Assembly (NCBI RefSeq): GCF_031877795.1
Contig: NC_133970.1
Location: forward strand, 47,684,828 to 47,748,827
Direction: 5' to 3'
DNA length: 64,000 nt
Origin: Strix aluco
Taxonomy: Eukaryota > Chordata > Aves > Strigiformes > Strigidae
Shown: positions 43,592 through 55,255 of the stretch, in pieces
Layout: each line of letters starts with the position of its first letter
Position numbering within the stretch: position 1 is the stretch's first letter
Notes under the pieces: model-generated
The model's database searches: none
The model's input: only the letters and a program-made list of their open reading frames with translations
What the model was told of the DNA's origin: nothing
Position numbers and translations under genes: made by a program

Positions 43592-46397
43592 GCAAGAAAC
43601 ACAGGAATAATATTTTATTAGAGAAGCTGGAATCATGCGTATATCATCAGATTAGCTTACATTAGGTGTTATAGCTTACTTTAATGCCTCATTACTTCTC
43701 TTAATTGCATTTCTTTGTACAATTCTCTCAAGAAAGCCACCATAGGACACTGTCTACTGACTGCTTTATTGTAATCAGAGCTAGCTGAGAAATCTGAAAA
43801 GCTAATCCATAGCAAGATATGGGGCTAAATGAAAGAAATATGGGTTTGTATTAGTTACCAGAAGCAGTTGCTCAGGATACCTGATGGGACTAGTCAGGGT
43901 CCTGGAGTGAAATGGAAGATATTTAACAGCTAAGGACAGGATAACTGTGTACTTCCAGTCCTGCAGAAGCTCCTGTGATTTCTTTGTTGGCAGCTCCCAG
44001 ACAACCTCCTTCTGCAGCTGTGGGCCTTCATCTTGACCCATCTATCTAAAGAAGTCTCAACTGATCTGTTTGAATGTTTCCCACTCAATCTCTTTCTTGA
44101 CAGACAACTGGAATTTCAATTGATCTACATTTTCCAAGAAAAGTTGAAGCTTTAAATAGTTTCCCAGTTTGCAGAAAAAAAATGCAGATTCTTCTGCTAA
44201 CAGAATCTGGAATCTGGTTTTCTGGCCAGACTTTCCATTAGGAAAGAATAAAAGACATTTTCTAAGCAGTTCTAGCCTCAGGTTCTTGGGATAAAAAAGT
44301 ACTTCTGTGTATGCATTTGAGTGCTTAGAATGAATACCCTGCTCAGATTCTTGCAAGCAAAATTTCACCTTATTGAAAACTTGACTCACTATGACCTCTT
44401 AGTCAGGGAAGAATACAATGGAAGTCATCAACTCTGAGTATTCTAGCCCTTACTCTGTCCTGAGAATTACTTTTGTAAGGAGAAGACAAAGAAACAATTC
44501 TATTTTGGCCTACCTTTCCAGTACAATATTCACAGAGAGGTAAAAACAAGACTTTGTGCACATATTTTTCGATTTCATCCTTCTCCAGATGATGCATTTC
44601 ATAGTGCATATGTTGTTCAGTGGACTTAGCCACAACCACAGAGTACCAAGAAAAGAACCTCAAGAACATGTATGAACTGAACACAAAAATGTGAGTCCAG
44701 TTGCACGTCAAGAGTGGGTAAGGTTGTATTTCAGCTGCCTTTACAGAATCCCTGTCCTCAGAGGGAAGACTTAATGTGCAAATTTACAATTTTGGGTTTA
44801 AGAAATGTCACTCTAATGTGTATACTTCTTTGAGCTCTTAAGAGCTTTGAGAGCAGCCTGTGTAGTTTACCATGCAATCATTTTATAATCTAGCAGCCGT
44901 ATTCATGACAACTCATACCATATGCTCACCTCTGCCATCCCTTCCACTGGCTTTTGTTTGTCCACTTGTAGGATACCATTCTTTGCTGTGTGAGACACTT
45001 GCAACTCATGTCATTGACCCAGACAGGTTCTTCACTCCTGTTTTAAGGGGAAGAAAACTTTTAAGTATTTTACACTTTTGCCTTTCTGATATTTTCAAAT
45101 ATTGCTGTCATGTTAAAAAGTCAAGTCCTCCGGGATGATTTTCTAAATAAAAAATAAAAGTAAAAATAAATAAAAATAATAAATAACTGTGTTTCTTTCC
45201 TTATAATGTAAAAATTTCTGAGCCCTATCAGCAAAAGAAAGTAAGACCATGTTCCTATAGCAAATAGCAAGCACTATACTTTTATTTATAAATGAAACAT
45301 TTCTATAATCAGCATACATTTCATCTACCTCTGAACTAATTTTTCTGCTCAATCATTTATAATGCATGAAGACAATTTTTTTTGTCTCATCTATACATCC
45401 TCATTTCACAATGACATAAACCTGGAGATAAAGCTTCCCACTTAATGGTCCCTCTAGTCCCACATTCTTCATCCTCTTTTAAAACAGAACTACTTTGTGT
45501 TGGCTTATCAGCTCTATTTATACAGCCTATTAGAGTGACATTTACACACACACACATGTGTGCGTGCAGCCCAGCTGCTGTACATTAAGGGGAGATAACT
45601 AAAATACGATCCTAATGATGTGATGAGATCCTGGATAGGAACAATAAACCCCACTTGTGTAAAGCATTCACCAGTCTCAAAGGAAGCATTTAAAAACTGC
45701 TCTTACAATCTTTATTAGTTCAGCACTAATACGAATAGCAGCCTGTATAAAGGGCAAAACTACATTCCCCTTTACAAGTTCTGCAGAACTTTGTATATTA
45801 TTTTCAAATGTCATTTCACTACACTGGTTAAAACATTTTATGTCTAATTGATTTCTTACAGCCTTTCCTCCAGGAGTAATGAAAACTTGTGTTTGATTCT
45901 CTGGTCAATCTGGAAAAATCAGAAACCATGCTATTTGGGACACCTAAAGACTTTCTAGCTTTCAATGAAAAAATACAAAATTCTTTTAGGTGAAATAATG
46001 TTTTGTATTTTGAGGCTACTTACATTTTAAAATGAACAAAGATACATTTCAAACTGAAATAATTGAAAAAAATGAGATTTGAAATAGTGATTCAATAGTG
46101 ATTCAAATGCTGATTTAAAAAGGTATATAATTTTGAAATTGTGAAAATACCAATTTGATTTTTTTCTTTTTTTCTGAACAATCAACATGAGCTTAGATAT
46201 ATTTTTATTGTATCTATTTTGCTCCTCCAAGTTTTCTCAAAGTCCTTTTTTATATATTCGCACAATATTGGCAGTATTACTTTGACACTTGATTCAGACA
46301 ACCTCCATAAAAAAATATCACTGAGCAATGGTGCAAGTTGCACAAGTTATCTAGAAAAAGGGGCTGAGTGCTCGCACGAGGAGGTGGATTGACTTGT
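43592..46397. other. No gene recognised
   Basis: Upstream intron-like sequence of the EGFLAM relic. Minus-strand frames at 44057-44389 (110 codons) and 44403-44711 (102 codons) have no recognisable domain. No further EGFLAM exon was found. Confidence 0.45.
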
Positions 46398-46403
46398 GTG
46401 GTC

Positions 46404-46738
46404 TGTCGCAGTTGAGACGGACACGACAAACATCAGATTGTGTGAAAGCGACCAAAATGTCTGCAAAAGCCCCTTTATTGTTCTAACAAGCTTTTTTATA
46501 ACCTTCTTCAAAGTAGGTGTTCATACAGGATTGGTTTACTTTAGTAACTAACAGTTCACGATTGGGTGATAGTTTCTCGCCTGAATCGTCAGGACAGTTC
46601 TTCTTATCTTAGTTCTCTAATCTTGTTTCCATGGCACTTCTCGGGACTTTCTGGCCTCTCATGGATACACTGGAATGTCTTCAAGGTTAAATTCTTCTTC
46701 AGTTAGACTAGAGGCAGACCCGCTGCCTCCCCCCGACA
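46404..46738 (-). repeat. 3' LTR of provirus G
   Basis: 335 bp, TGTCGCAG...CCCCGACA (plus reading). The minus strand has TATAAAAAAG and AATAAAGG. The polypurine tract AAAAAGGGGGAAT lies at 46739-46751. Confidence 0.94.
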
Positions 46739-46826
46739 ATTCCCCCTTTTTGTATTTGTGCTAGAAATATTGCGAGAGCAGACTTCTGCAGGGCCCTTTG
46801 CAGAAGACTGACAAGACATGGCAACA

Positions 46827-47987
46827 TCAAAGCACAGTCACAATTACCAAGATCATGACCCCCACAGTTTTGACCAGAGATATCAACCATCCAGAAAGTC
46901 CCCATCCTTTAAACATCCTTGTAAGCCAATCCAATCCGTCCTCTTCTGTTAGACGCCTCACACCATCCTTCAGCTGCTGTATACTTTTAAAAATAGATTC
47001 TGAGTGGTCAGACAAATTCATGCAACACATTCCTTCAAAATCTTCACATCCATGTCCTTGCGCTAAAAGCAAAAAGTCAATTGCAGCCCTGTTCTGTAAA
47101 GTAGCATGTCTAACACTATCAACATCAGTTAAAAGGCCACTTAAAGCTAAAGAAGTAGCGTTAGTCTGTTTGCTAAGCCAACATCCCAACTTATTCAAAG
47201 TCGTTAAGGCATTTGCAACACCAACTCCTGGTGCCAATATGGAGGCCATTATGATCTGGCCTGGATTCCAGAATTCAACGTTATCTCGACAAGAACTTTC
47301 AAACCGATGAACGGTCCTTGGGACTCGCTTATGTTTTCGAGTCATATTCAGAATCATTGACACATTTGGTGTTAATAACGTGAGGTGTCCGAGGCTACAC
47401 GGGCCTCCATTCAGTTTAGATGGAACGCCTCCCCAGGCACAATCTCCACAGATTAGAAACACACCAGGAGGTAATGCAAGAGGAACAGCAAAAGATCGTG
47501 AGATGTTAGTCGAAGTATAATTGCACCAAGAAGTTGAATTATGATAAGCAGCATTAGTTGCATTCACATTTTGCCCTCTCCGTGTGGTGTTATAGGAGTA
47601 ATTAAAAAACACACAAGCATCCATTATAACAGAGCCTAGCAACTCTAGTTCTTGGGGTTCTTGCGTAACCTGTGAAAGGTGACTATATACACCATCCCAA
47701 TTATCTGTACAATTTTTTGAAGAGTTGCAAAGAGAGAAAGCCTGAAGGGTTTGTGGGATTGGCCATGTGTCTACTGGCACTCCCACCAAACATGTGGAGA
47801 ATGGATTTTCCGGGTTTGCAGTAGAAAGGCACAAGGTTTCTTGATGTGTCATATTTGCCAAAGTTACCCAGATATTCTGCTTGGGTTGTGGAACTACCCA
47901 TCCTTCAGCCTGATGCAGGTTCCAGCACAGGCCGAACACACCGAGCAGGAACCCAGCGAGGGCCGGCATCTGTAGAGACACAAGCAT
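46827..47987 (-). CDS. env: Provirus G envelope glycoprotein, nearly full length
   Basis: 386 codons: a hydrophobic leader (residues 8-22), a small surface unit with about ten N-glycosylation sequons, a RKHKR furin-type site (217-221), an internal fusion-peptide-like segment (241-262), LQNRAAIDFLLL (297-308), the covalent-envelope motif CEDFEGMCC (CX6CC, 314-322) and a membrane span (364-386). The internal fusion peptide and CX6CC are alpharetrovirus-like. The frame stops within or just after the membrane span; the cytoplasmic tail continues in another frame (46710-46900). Overlaps the end of integrase by 83 bases, as expected for a spliced env. Confidence 0.9.
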   Translation of the reverse strand: MLVSLQMPALAGFLLGVFGLCWNLHQAEGWVVPQPKQNIWVTLANMTHQETLCLSTANPENPFSTCLVGVPVDTWPIPQTLQAFSLCNSSKNCTDNWDGVYSHLSQVTQEPQELELLGSVIMDACVFFNYSYNTTRRGQNVNATNAAYHNSTSWCNYTSTNISRSFAVPLALPPGVFLICGDCAWGGVPSKLNGGPCSLGHLTLLTPNVSMILNMTRKHKRVPRTVHRFESSCRDNVEFWNPGQIIMASILAPGVGVANALTTLNKLGCWLSKQTNATSLALSGLLTDVDSVRHATLQNRAAIDFLLLAQGHGCEDFEGMCCMNLSDHSESIFKSIQQLKDGVRRLTEEDGLDWLTRMFKGWGLSGWLISLVKTVGVMILVIVTVL

Positions 47988-48930
47988 AACCCCTGCCCCA
48001 GGTTAATAATTCACATGGTCCACTCCACTGGCCAGTAATTAGATCTCTAACATGCACTTTGATGTCTTTTTGCAAATCCTGTTTTGAAAAAAGAGAAGAG
48101 AAATGCTGAAAAAGAGGAGGTAGAGAAGAATTATCCCCGTAATGGAGAAAGTTAAGAACATAAACTGCTTTATCCAAACATGCCTGTGGTGGTTCCCCAA
48201 TCATTCCCCCTTTTTGTTTTTGAAGCTGCCGCTTCAGTGTGCCATGTGCACGCTCAACAATTGCTTGTCCTGTTGGGGAATGGGGGATTCCTGTAACATG
48301 AGCAACACCCCACAAATTAAAAAATGTTTGAACCTTCTGTGAAATGTATGCTGGGCCATTGTCCGTTTTTATTTGGCGTGGTACCCCAAGCATAGAGAAA
48401 TCCTTTTGGAAGTGTCGAACTACATCTTTTCCTGTCTCCCCGTTATGTGCTGTTGCTACTAAGGCATGAGAATAAGTATCAATGGAAACATGAACATACT
48501 TCTGTCGGCCAAATTCATTTATGTGAGTAACATCAGTTTGCCAAATCTGTAAAGCCTGCATACCTCTGGGGTTAGTACCAAAATACACTGGTGTGTGAGT
48601 TCCTTGGCAGTCAGGGCAGGCGGCTACAATAGACCGAGCTTCCGCATGAGACAAGCCGAACTGCCGTCATAAAGCTCGATATCCTTGGTGAAAAAATTGA
48701 TGTGATAATACAGCTTGTTGCTTTATGTTAGGAACAGTATTAAGAGCCATAGCGGAAACAAGAGCATCCGCTCTGGCATTACCTTCTGTATAAAATCCTG
48801 GTAAAGTGGTATGACTACGGACGTGCATGATAAAATAAGGTTCTGTCCGTAGTTGAATACTTTTCCAGAGTTCTAAAAGTACATCAAATAATAATTGATT
48901 GTCTGACATGGTCAAAACCACTTTGTCTAG
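47905..48930 (-). pseudogene. pol: Provirus G RNase H end and integrase, one in-frame stop
   Basis: Continues the pol frame after the TGA near 48930. RNase H tail HVRSHTTLPGFYTEGNARAD; integrase zinc module SHQFFHQ...CPDC with a TGA between its His and Cys pairs (near 48666); then the DDE core with TDVTHI, KTDNGPAY and GQAIVERAHGTLK, and a C-terminal domain ending WVPARCVRPV. All three catalytic residues are present. 47905-48654 is one open frame of 249 codons. Confidence 0.92.
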
Positions 48931-50565
48931 TCAAGAAACTAAGTTAGCTACATACGCTGAGTCAGTTACAATATTTACAGGAACAGAAAAAATAGAAAAA
49001 ACAACAGCCATTGCACGTAGCTCTACTACTTGTGGAGAGCCATTTTGATATACTACTTTGTTGTTCCAGTTGTTGTTTTCATACCATACTACTGCTGCTT
49101 TACCTGTTTTTCCTGAGCCATCTGTAAAAACAGTAAGGCCGTTCACTGGTTCTGGGCGGCTTAAATTTTTTTGACCAAATGGTATTTCTCGGGCAAATTT
49201 CAGTAGCGGGTGTGACGGCAGGTGATATGACACCTGTCCTTGAAAACCCGCCATGGCTGCCTGTAGTTCATAATTATTTGCCAGACACCATTCAAAATAC
49301 CAATTTTGAACAGGTAAAACAATCGTAGCTGGGTCACGCCCTGTTAGTTCTGTACATCGTTTTCTGGCTTTTATGATTACATCAGCAATAAGCTCAAACA
49401 GTCCAGGAGCAGTTTTTCGTGGTCGGAATGACAGAAACATCCATTCTAGAATGTGCAGTGGGTCATCCCACTCAGAATTCCACTGCACCAAAGCACCAAA
49501 TGGTACAGTTTTGTCAATTAGTACAAAGAGTTGCACCAATTGAGACAGATCTATTCGAGAAACAAATTTCTCGTGTATAGATCGTTCCACCATGTGAATT
49601 ACCTTTAATGCTTCCTCAGTTAATACTCTGGGTTCTGTTGGATCATTGGAATTTTTTAATAATTCCAATAAAGGTTGCAGTTGTGAATTGGTCAGTCCGA
49701 GATAGGGTCTAATCCAATTCAGAGATCCCATTAACTTCTGTACATCATTAAGGGTTTTAACTTCAAGGTTAAGTTTCACAGGTTGAGGCATTACCTGCCT
49801 ACCTGTGACTGTTAGTCCTAAATACTTCCAGGGTTCTACTTTCTGCACCTTTTCAGGGGCGATAACTAATCCATAGTGTTGTAATGAATTTCTAGTCACA
49901 TTCTCCATGTCATTCAACTGCTCCTTGCTGTGTGATGCTAACAGGATGTCATCCATGTAATGGTAACAATAATTGGTAGGGAATCTTTCCCTTACAGGTG
50001 ACAAAGCTTGTGCCACAAACCATTGACAAATTGTTGGTGAATTTTTCATGCCCTGCGGCAGAACTTTCCATTGATATCTTTTTGCAGGTTCTGCATGATT
50101 GACAGAAGGCACAGAGAATGCAAATTTTTCTCTGTCTTGACAAGCTAATGGTATTGTAAAAAAACAATCCTTGAGATCCATGACAATGATTTCCCAATCT
50201 TGAGGGATCATGGCAGGTGAAGGCATGCCTGGTTGTAGAGCCCCCATCGTGGCCATGACAGCATTGATCTGCTGCAGGTCATGCAAAAATCGCCATTTTC
50301 CTGATTTCTTTTTTATCACAAACACTGGAGTGTTCCATGGGCTCTGAGAGGGTTCAATGTGTCCAGCAGCTAGCTGTTCTGCCACCAATTCCTGCAGGGC
50401 CTTTAATTTCTCCATTGGTAGGGGCCACTGATCCACCCACACAGGGTTATTCGTTAACCAAGTTAAAACAAGCGTGGGTTGCCTAACACCCTGCAGCACA
50501 GTGGCCCCCGTTAAAAATCCGTAGTAATCTTCACCCCCCACTGTGACAAGCAATCTCTCCCCCAT
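48931..50565 (-). CDS. pol: Provirus G pol: reverse transcriptase and RNase H
   Basis: 544 codons. RT with WNTPVFVIKKKSGKW, VMDLKDCFFTIPL, LPQGMKNSP and YMDD (about residue 206), thumb and connection, then RNase H with TDGSGKTGKAAV, VELRAM and TDSAYV. It overlaps pro by 55 bases in the -1 frame. The frame ends in a TGA in RNase H; the rest continues in the same frame at 48667-48930. RT is about 60% like the ERV-1 copy by eye, so both are of one beta-like lineage. Confidence 0.94.
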   Translation of the reverse strand: MGERLLVTVGGEDYYGFLTGATVLQGVRQPTLVLTWLTNNPVWVDQWPLPMEKLKALQELVAEQLAAGHIEPSQSPWNTPVFVIKKKSGKWRFLHDLQQINAVMATMGALQPGMPSPAMIPQDWEIIVMDLKDCFFTIPLACQDREKFAFSVPSVNHAEPAKRYQWKVLPQGMKNSPTICQWFVAQALSPVRERFPTNYCYHYMDDILLASHSKEQLNDMENVTRNSLQHYGLVIAPEKVQKVEPWKYLGLTVTGRQVMPQPVKLNLEVKTLNDVQKLMGSLNWIRPYLGLTNSQLQPLLELLKNSNDPTEPRVLTEEALKVIHMVERSIHEKFVSRIDLSQLVQLFVLIDKTVPFGALVQWNSEWDDPLHILEWMFLSFRPRKTAPGLFELIADVIIKARKRCTELTGRDPATIVLPVQNWYFEWCLANNYELQAAMAGFQGQVSYHLPSHPLLKFAREIPFGQKNLSRPEPVNGLTVFTDGSGKTGKAAVVWYENNNWNNKVVYQNGSPQVVELRAMAVVFSIFSVPVNIVTDSAYVANLVS

Positions 50566-51386
50566 AGATTGAGGGGAGCTGTTGTCACATATGGTTTAAC
50601 GACTGCTTGTTGGCCCTCAGGATTGGTGATCAGAATTGCCGTAGCTGCTGTTCTTGCTCGTGCGGATCCTCCCAGCCCCACTACCCCTGTGTCTGCCACC
50701 ACTGTGGGCCCATTAATTGGCCAATTAATATGATAGATAATAGTTACGTCCGCTCCAGTGTCCAGGAGTCCACAGACTGTAGTAGAAGGAGGACAACTGT
50801 CTCGATTGTAGATGATGCACTTCATGGACGGACGATGTGGCTCAATGGGTTGTGACCAAAAAGTCATCGGCGCCCCAGTCGATCCAAAGCTGCTATCCTC
50901 ACGGAGGTGCTGCTCTGCTTTTGGAACACAACTCAAAAAAGGTACAAGTTGAGCAATGAGAGTGCCTTTTGGAATCGTTACAGGTGGATAAGGAGTAGAA
51001 ATCATAGCACAAATTTGTTCAGTAAAATCAGCATCAATAATTCCTACATGCACAATTAATCCGTTTAAGGTGCTACTAGATCTTCCAACCAAAAGGGCAC
51101 TTAGACCTCGTAATTCCATTGTCTTTCTCAAAGCGTTGAGTCCCACCTGTTGAGATTGTTCCAATATAATAGGGGGCCAAGTGGCCTGCAGTTGAGTATT
51201 ACTAAATGGCCCTTCACTAAGCAAAGTATCCTCTCTAATGTCTAGTCTCGGGTCATCCTGTGGTAGTCGTAAATTATTCTGCGTGGTTGCACGTGCCATC
51301 TGCCTCCAAGTAGATTGAAACACTTGTAATTGTACCGGCTGAAACAGCACTTGTGCGAGATGTGTAACATCATACGAACACAACAA
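50511..51386 (-). CDS. pro: Provirus G capsid-dUTPase-protease fusion
   Basis: 291 codons. The first ~100 residues are capsid (LAQVLFQPVQ, FQSTWRQMARAT); they run in frame into dUTPase (ALLVGRSSSTLNGLI, GIIDADF, PKGTLIAQLVPF, FGSTG) and then protease (LLDTGADVTII, flap GLGGSA). The C-terminal half of capsid, nucleocapsid and the usual frameshift site are gone, so Gag and Pro share one frame. The dUTPase uracil-pocket Tyr is Phe and the glycine motif is reduced, so activity is doubtful. Confidence 0.88.
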   Translation of the reverse strand: MLCSYDVTHLAQVLFQPVQLQVFQSTWRQMARATTQNNLRLPQDDPRLDIREDTLLSEGPFSNTQLQATWPPIILEQSQQVGLNALRKTMELRGLSALLVGRSSSTLNGLIVHVGIIDADFTEQICAMISTPYPPVTIPKGTLIAQLVPFLSCVPKAEQHLREDSSFGSTGAPMTFWSQPIEPHRPSMKCIIYNRDSCPPSTTVCGLLDTGADVTIIYHINWPINGPTVVADTGVVGLGGSARARTAATAILITNPEGQQAVVKPYVTTAPLNLWGRDCLSQWGVKITTDF

Positions 51387-52413
51387 ATCTGTGCTGATTA
51401 TTCAAATAAGTTGCATCACCTCAGGAGAATTGATTCCAAATTTCTGTGCTTTATTCTGCAAATCCTGCACCACCTTCCAACTGATCGGATTGTGCTCATC
51501 ATGCTCATTTGTGCCTGCAACAGCTTTATAAACAGGGAATGCACCAGGAGCCTCTGCTGCTATATCTACAGGCTTTGGACATGCCGGGGTTGGAGAGCAC
51601 GGGCTGAGGCGTTCGACCAGATCCCAGTTGCCAGCCTCAGCAGCATACTTCCTAACTCCCTCCCAAAATCGATCAGGGGATCTTGGGACTACAGTTACTG
51701 TGGATGGAGGGAGAGTCCATGGCTGGGCTTTCTTCACCATGGGTTTATCTGTGATATGTAGAGTTTGTAAAGCCGTGGTTAAAGCTTCTTCTCCCTCACT
51801 TTCATTTTCGCTCTCGCTCTCTGGTTCTGTGTTACCCGCCCTATTTTCCTCCTCGGGGGGGGGCTGATGGAATCAGCCCTTCTGCTGCTGTGCCGCTAGG
51901 GGCTGCCGCTGCACCACTAGGTGGGGGGGGCTCCTCATCGCCCCGCAAAATATTTAATGGTGGAGGAGGAGGAGGTGGGCGAGGGCGCGATCTGCTTTTG
52001 CCCGTGAGGGGTTTCCTGCCTGCTATTCCTGAGGCTGAGGTATCCACTGCCTTTGTCCCTTTGCCACAGTCCTCCCCGTCATTGTCTTCAGGTCGAATGT
52101 CTGTTAGTTTCCCATCAGAGGCCTCACGCTCTATCTTCCATTCCTTTAAGGTTTCACTCAATAAGCGCCATGTGGTTGCCAACTCACATGCGTCTTTTTG
52201 TCCTTTAGAGACCTCATCCAATATTTTCAATCCTACTGCTTGCCATGCACTCACACCGAATGCAGTTACTGTTGTGGCTTCAAAGCCTTGCATCTTACTC
52301 CATAGCAAAATCTTTTTCAGGCTTTGTTCTGAGGTTTTAACCCCCTTTCTTTTTAATAGGGCTTTCCAGGTAGACAAAATTGTCTCCTCTTCCTTTGTTA
52401 ATGACTGCCCCAT
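51387..52413 (-). pseudogene. gag: Provirus G gag, matrix to capsid, frameshifted
   Basis: MGQSLTKEEE start (myristoylation Gly2), a matrix similar to ERV-1 and to the 10783 gag, a Pro-rich linker with PPPPPPP and a PSAPP late domain, then a frame change in a G8 run (51855-51863). The second frame (to 51402) includes an acidic ESESENESEGEE stretch and the capsid start AFPVYKAVAGTNEHDEHNP, and ends at a TGA near 51402; capsid continues in the same frame into the next feature. Confidence 0.9.
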
Positions 52414-52586
52414 AATTACAGTCCCGTTCCCGGTGGCTCACCTTTTTAGGTGTCGAAGTTCAGGTCCGGACCAGGCAGATTCCCTCTCCTCTCAGCTACA
52501 CCGGGCTCCGTCTCCGCAGCTCTTCCCGCCGCCGTTATACTTCTACTTTAAATGACCACTTCGCTCTAATCACGTCGCTCTAATCA

Positions 52587-52604
52587 ATCACGTCGGGGTC
52601 ACCA
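52587..52604 (-). other. Primer-binding site, tRNA-Trp (provirus G)
   Basis: TGGTGACCCCGACGTGAT on the minus strand, two bases after the LTR. This is the tRNA-Trp primer site characteristic of avian leukosis/sarcoma viruses. Confidence 0.9.
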
Positions 52605-52606
52605 TT

Positions 52607-52940
52607 TGTCGCAGTTGAGACGGACACGACAAACATCAGATTGTGTGAAAGCGACCAAAATGTCTGCAAAAGCCCCTTTATTGTTCTAACAAGCTTTTTT
52701 ATAACCTTCCTCAAAGTAGGTGTTCATACAGGATTGGTTTACTTTAGTAACTAACAGTTCACGATTGGGTGATAGTTTCTCGCCTGAATCATCAGGACAG
52801 TTCTTCTTATCTTAGTTCTCTAATCTTGTTTCCATGGCACTTCTCGGGACTTTCTCGCCTCTCATGGATACACTGGAATGTCTTCAAGGTTAAATTCTTC
52901 TTCAGTTAGACTAGAGGCAGACCTGCTGCCTCCCCCGACA
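52607..52940 (-). repeat. 5' LTR of provirus G
   Basis: 334 bp; TATA (minus strand) at 52695-52703 and AATAAA just downstream. About four substitutions from the 3' LTR. Confidence 0.94.
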
Positions 52941-52946
52941 GTGGTC

Positions 52947-55255
52947 CACGAGGCAATGAGTGAGGACAGCAGCTGAGCTTGGGTTAATTACATCACAATA
53001 TCATCAATGGGAAAGTTCAATACAACCTTCAGAGTTACATGGTTAGTGCCTGAGATGAGCAGATAACCACCCTGCCTGAAGCTTGAATGTATGCTTGGGC
53101 CTGGATAAAGTCATTAACAGAATAATGTGGGGTAGGAGGGTGGTAATAGATGGCAGTCAGCCGGAGATGGTGACACTACATAATGGCGATAATCAATTGG
53201 ATGTAAGAGGAATCAGGATTCGTGAGTTTTGAATTACATATATGGGCTCAAAAGGATTGCACTGTGTACCAGCATTGTGCCTCCTAGAACATTACCTTGC
53301 TAAAAAAGACTGAAGTGATGAAACCACTGTGAAAACTGATGCTGTGCAGGCAACCAGAAGCTTGGCGTTTCCTCATCTGAGAGCCTGGCCTTGCAATCTG
53401 CATAATATTCATTGAACACAAGTATTTGTAAGTCACTGTTTAACAACATCTTTGGGGTTTTGGGCTATTCTGAAAACTTTCAATGAAGCTTGCCAGTCTT
53501 ATGAGTCTCCCTCATTACCCAGCTATCACACCACACTCTTTTTACTTAATGCATGTGACTCAACTGCTAGTTGGCTTTCTGCTCTCTCTTGTGCTTTCCA
53601 CTGCCAGGCACATGCTTGTGGCTCTTGCCACAATTTACAAGCCACATACATCTTGGTTAAACATTAGTCCAAGGGGTTTTGCAGCACTACAATATTCTTG
53701 GGGGAAAAAAATTATGTCTACTTAATGTCTTATGGTTGCCAGCAATAGGAATTAGCCGGTTGTAATCAGAAAAAGATTGAAGGCTGTTGTAAGAAGGGCC
53801 ATTTTGGGGCGGAGCACAGGTCTCTGACATTAGCTATTTCTGCCACTTTTCAGCAAGAGAAAAGAACAGGGCAAGTATGGAGTGATTCTTCCCTTGATAT
53901 ATCCTCCTGGCTTCTGGCAACTTGTCATTTAGCAATTTCCTGAGTCAGAGACTGCATCCGTACAATTGTATTTGCTCTCTGTGGAAATATAACAGAAGAT
54001 TGGTGAGTAGGATTGTAAACATGTTCAAATGATTTGCAGCTTGGGTGTTGAGGAACACATATATCCCACTAATTGTTGTTTAGCCCTGTGTGCTTGATGG
54101 GTAGAATGTCTGCGCTTAGATAACACAGGCCTGTGAGAGACTCAGAGGCACCTTATCGAACATCCTTGAGATTCCTGCCCTGCTGTGGGAAAGATCAAAG
54201 CACAGTGGAAAGGTATGCCTGTGAAAATCCCTGATAGATACAGGCGAAAGCAGCAGATTTGAGATCTTTTCTTTCTCCTCCTCTTTCTGGCAAGGACTGA
54301 GCTCTGCAGTGCCTGCATCCCTGCTTGAGTGCCTCTGCCCGGGTGTTGCTGTGGAGATCCCCCAGGTTGAGAGGTAATGAGAATAAATTTACTCTTTGCA
54401 TTCATCTGTGGTTTTGTGGCTGTTCCTGCATCCTGCCTGTGTCAGCTCACACACTCTCCTTCAATGGATCTTTCTTCAAATTTGTCTACTGTGTTTTTTT
54501 GAACCTATTTATAATTATGGCATCTGTAACATGATGTGACAATTAGTTTGCACAACGTATTTATGTGCTGTCTGGTAAAACAAGCGAAGTCTTATTTTTT
54601 TTGTTTGATATTTTTTAGTTTGCAGTTTTACTGGGCTTATTCTAATTCTTCCATAATGAAAAAATAGAGAATAACCACTCCTTATTCATTTTCATGTCAT
54701 TCACAATTTAAAAACCTTTATTATACTTTCACCAAATTCTTTCTCTTCCAAGTTGAAGGATCCTGCTGTATTTGCAGAAGTTGTTTCTTTCCATCCCCTG
54801 GATATCAACACTACTCTTCTTTTTTAATTTTGCTAATTTCTTCTGAAATGAAGCGGCCAGAATGGCAGCAAGTTTTCAAGACAGGGTGCATTGTGGATTT
54901 TGGCAGAGGTATTGTTCTTTATTCTATTCCTAATAATTCTCTGCATTGTACTTGCATTTCTGTATTTGTCTCTAAGCAGTTAGCTGTTCCTTTCACAGAA
55001 CTATCCATGATGACTCCAGGATCTTTCTCTATCTGACAACACTAACTGTATTGCCACAGCTGTGCATTGTTAGAGTTGTGCATTATTTTGCATTTTCTCC
55101 CTTGAAATTTGATCTCTCACTTTGTCATCTCAATGTGTTTGTTTGCTTAGGTCCTCATTCAGTGGAAAAACATTATATTTCTCCTAATCACAGTATAGCC
55201 AAAATTCATGATGTCCCTCCACAGGAAACATGGTATGCAAGGAAACATATGTTAT
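52947..55255. other. No gene recognised
   Basis: Anonymous sequence with short frames only; no EGFLAM exon or repeat identified. Confidence 0.5.

Larger units (their letters stand above)
46404..52940 (-). mobile_element. Alpha/beta mosaic provirus G, young
   Basis: 6.5 kb with LTRs at 46404-46738 and 52607-52940 and a perfect 6-bp target duplication GTGGTC (46398-46403, 52941-52946). Minus-strand order: LTR, tRNA-Trp PBS, gag, dUTPase-protease, RT-RNase H, integrase, env, polypurine tract, LTR. Gag-pro-pol is beta-like (dUTPase), while the PBS, the short LTR and the env transmembrane subunit are alpharetrovirus-like. The LTRs differ at only about four positions plus one indel. Defects are few: a frameshift in a G run in gag, a stop in capsid, a gag-pro deletion, two in-frame TGA in pol and a frame change in the env tail. 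Confidence 0.93.

Noticed and set aside
44057-44711. Two minus-strand frames of 110 and 102 codons
   Set aside because: No recognisable domain, no splice or promoter context; likely chance.
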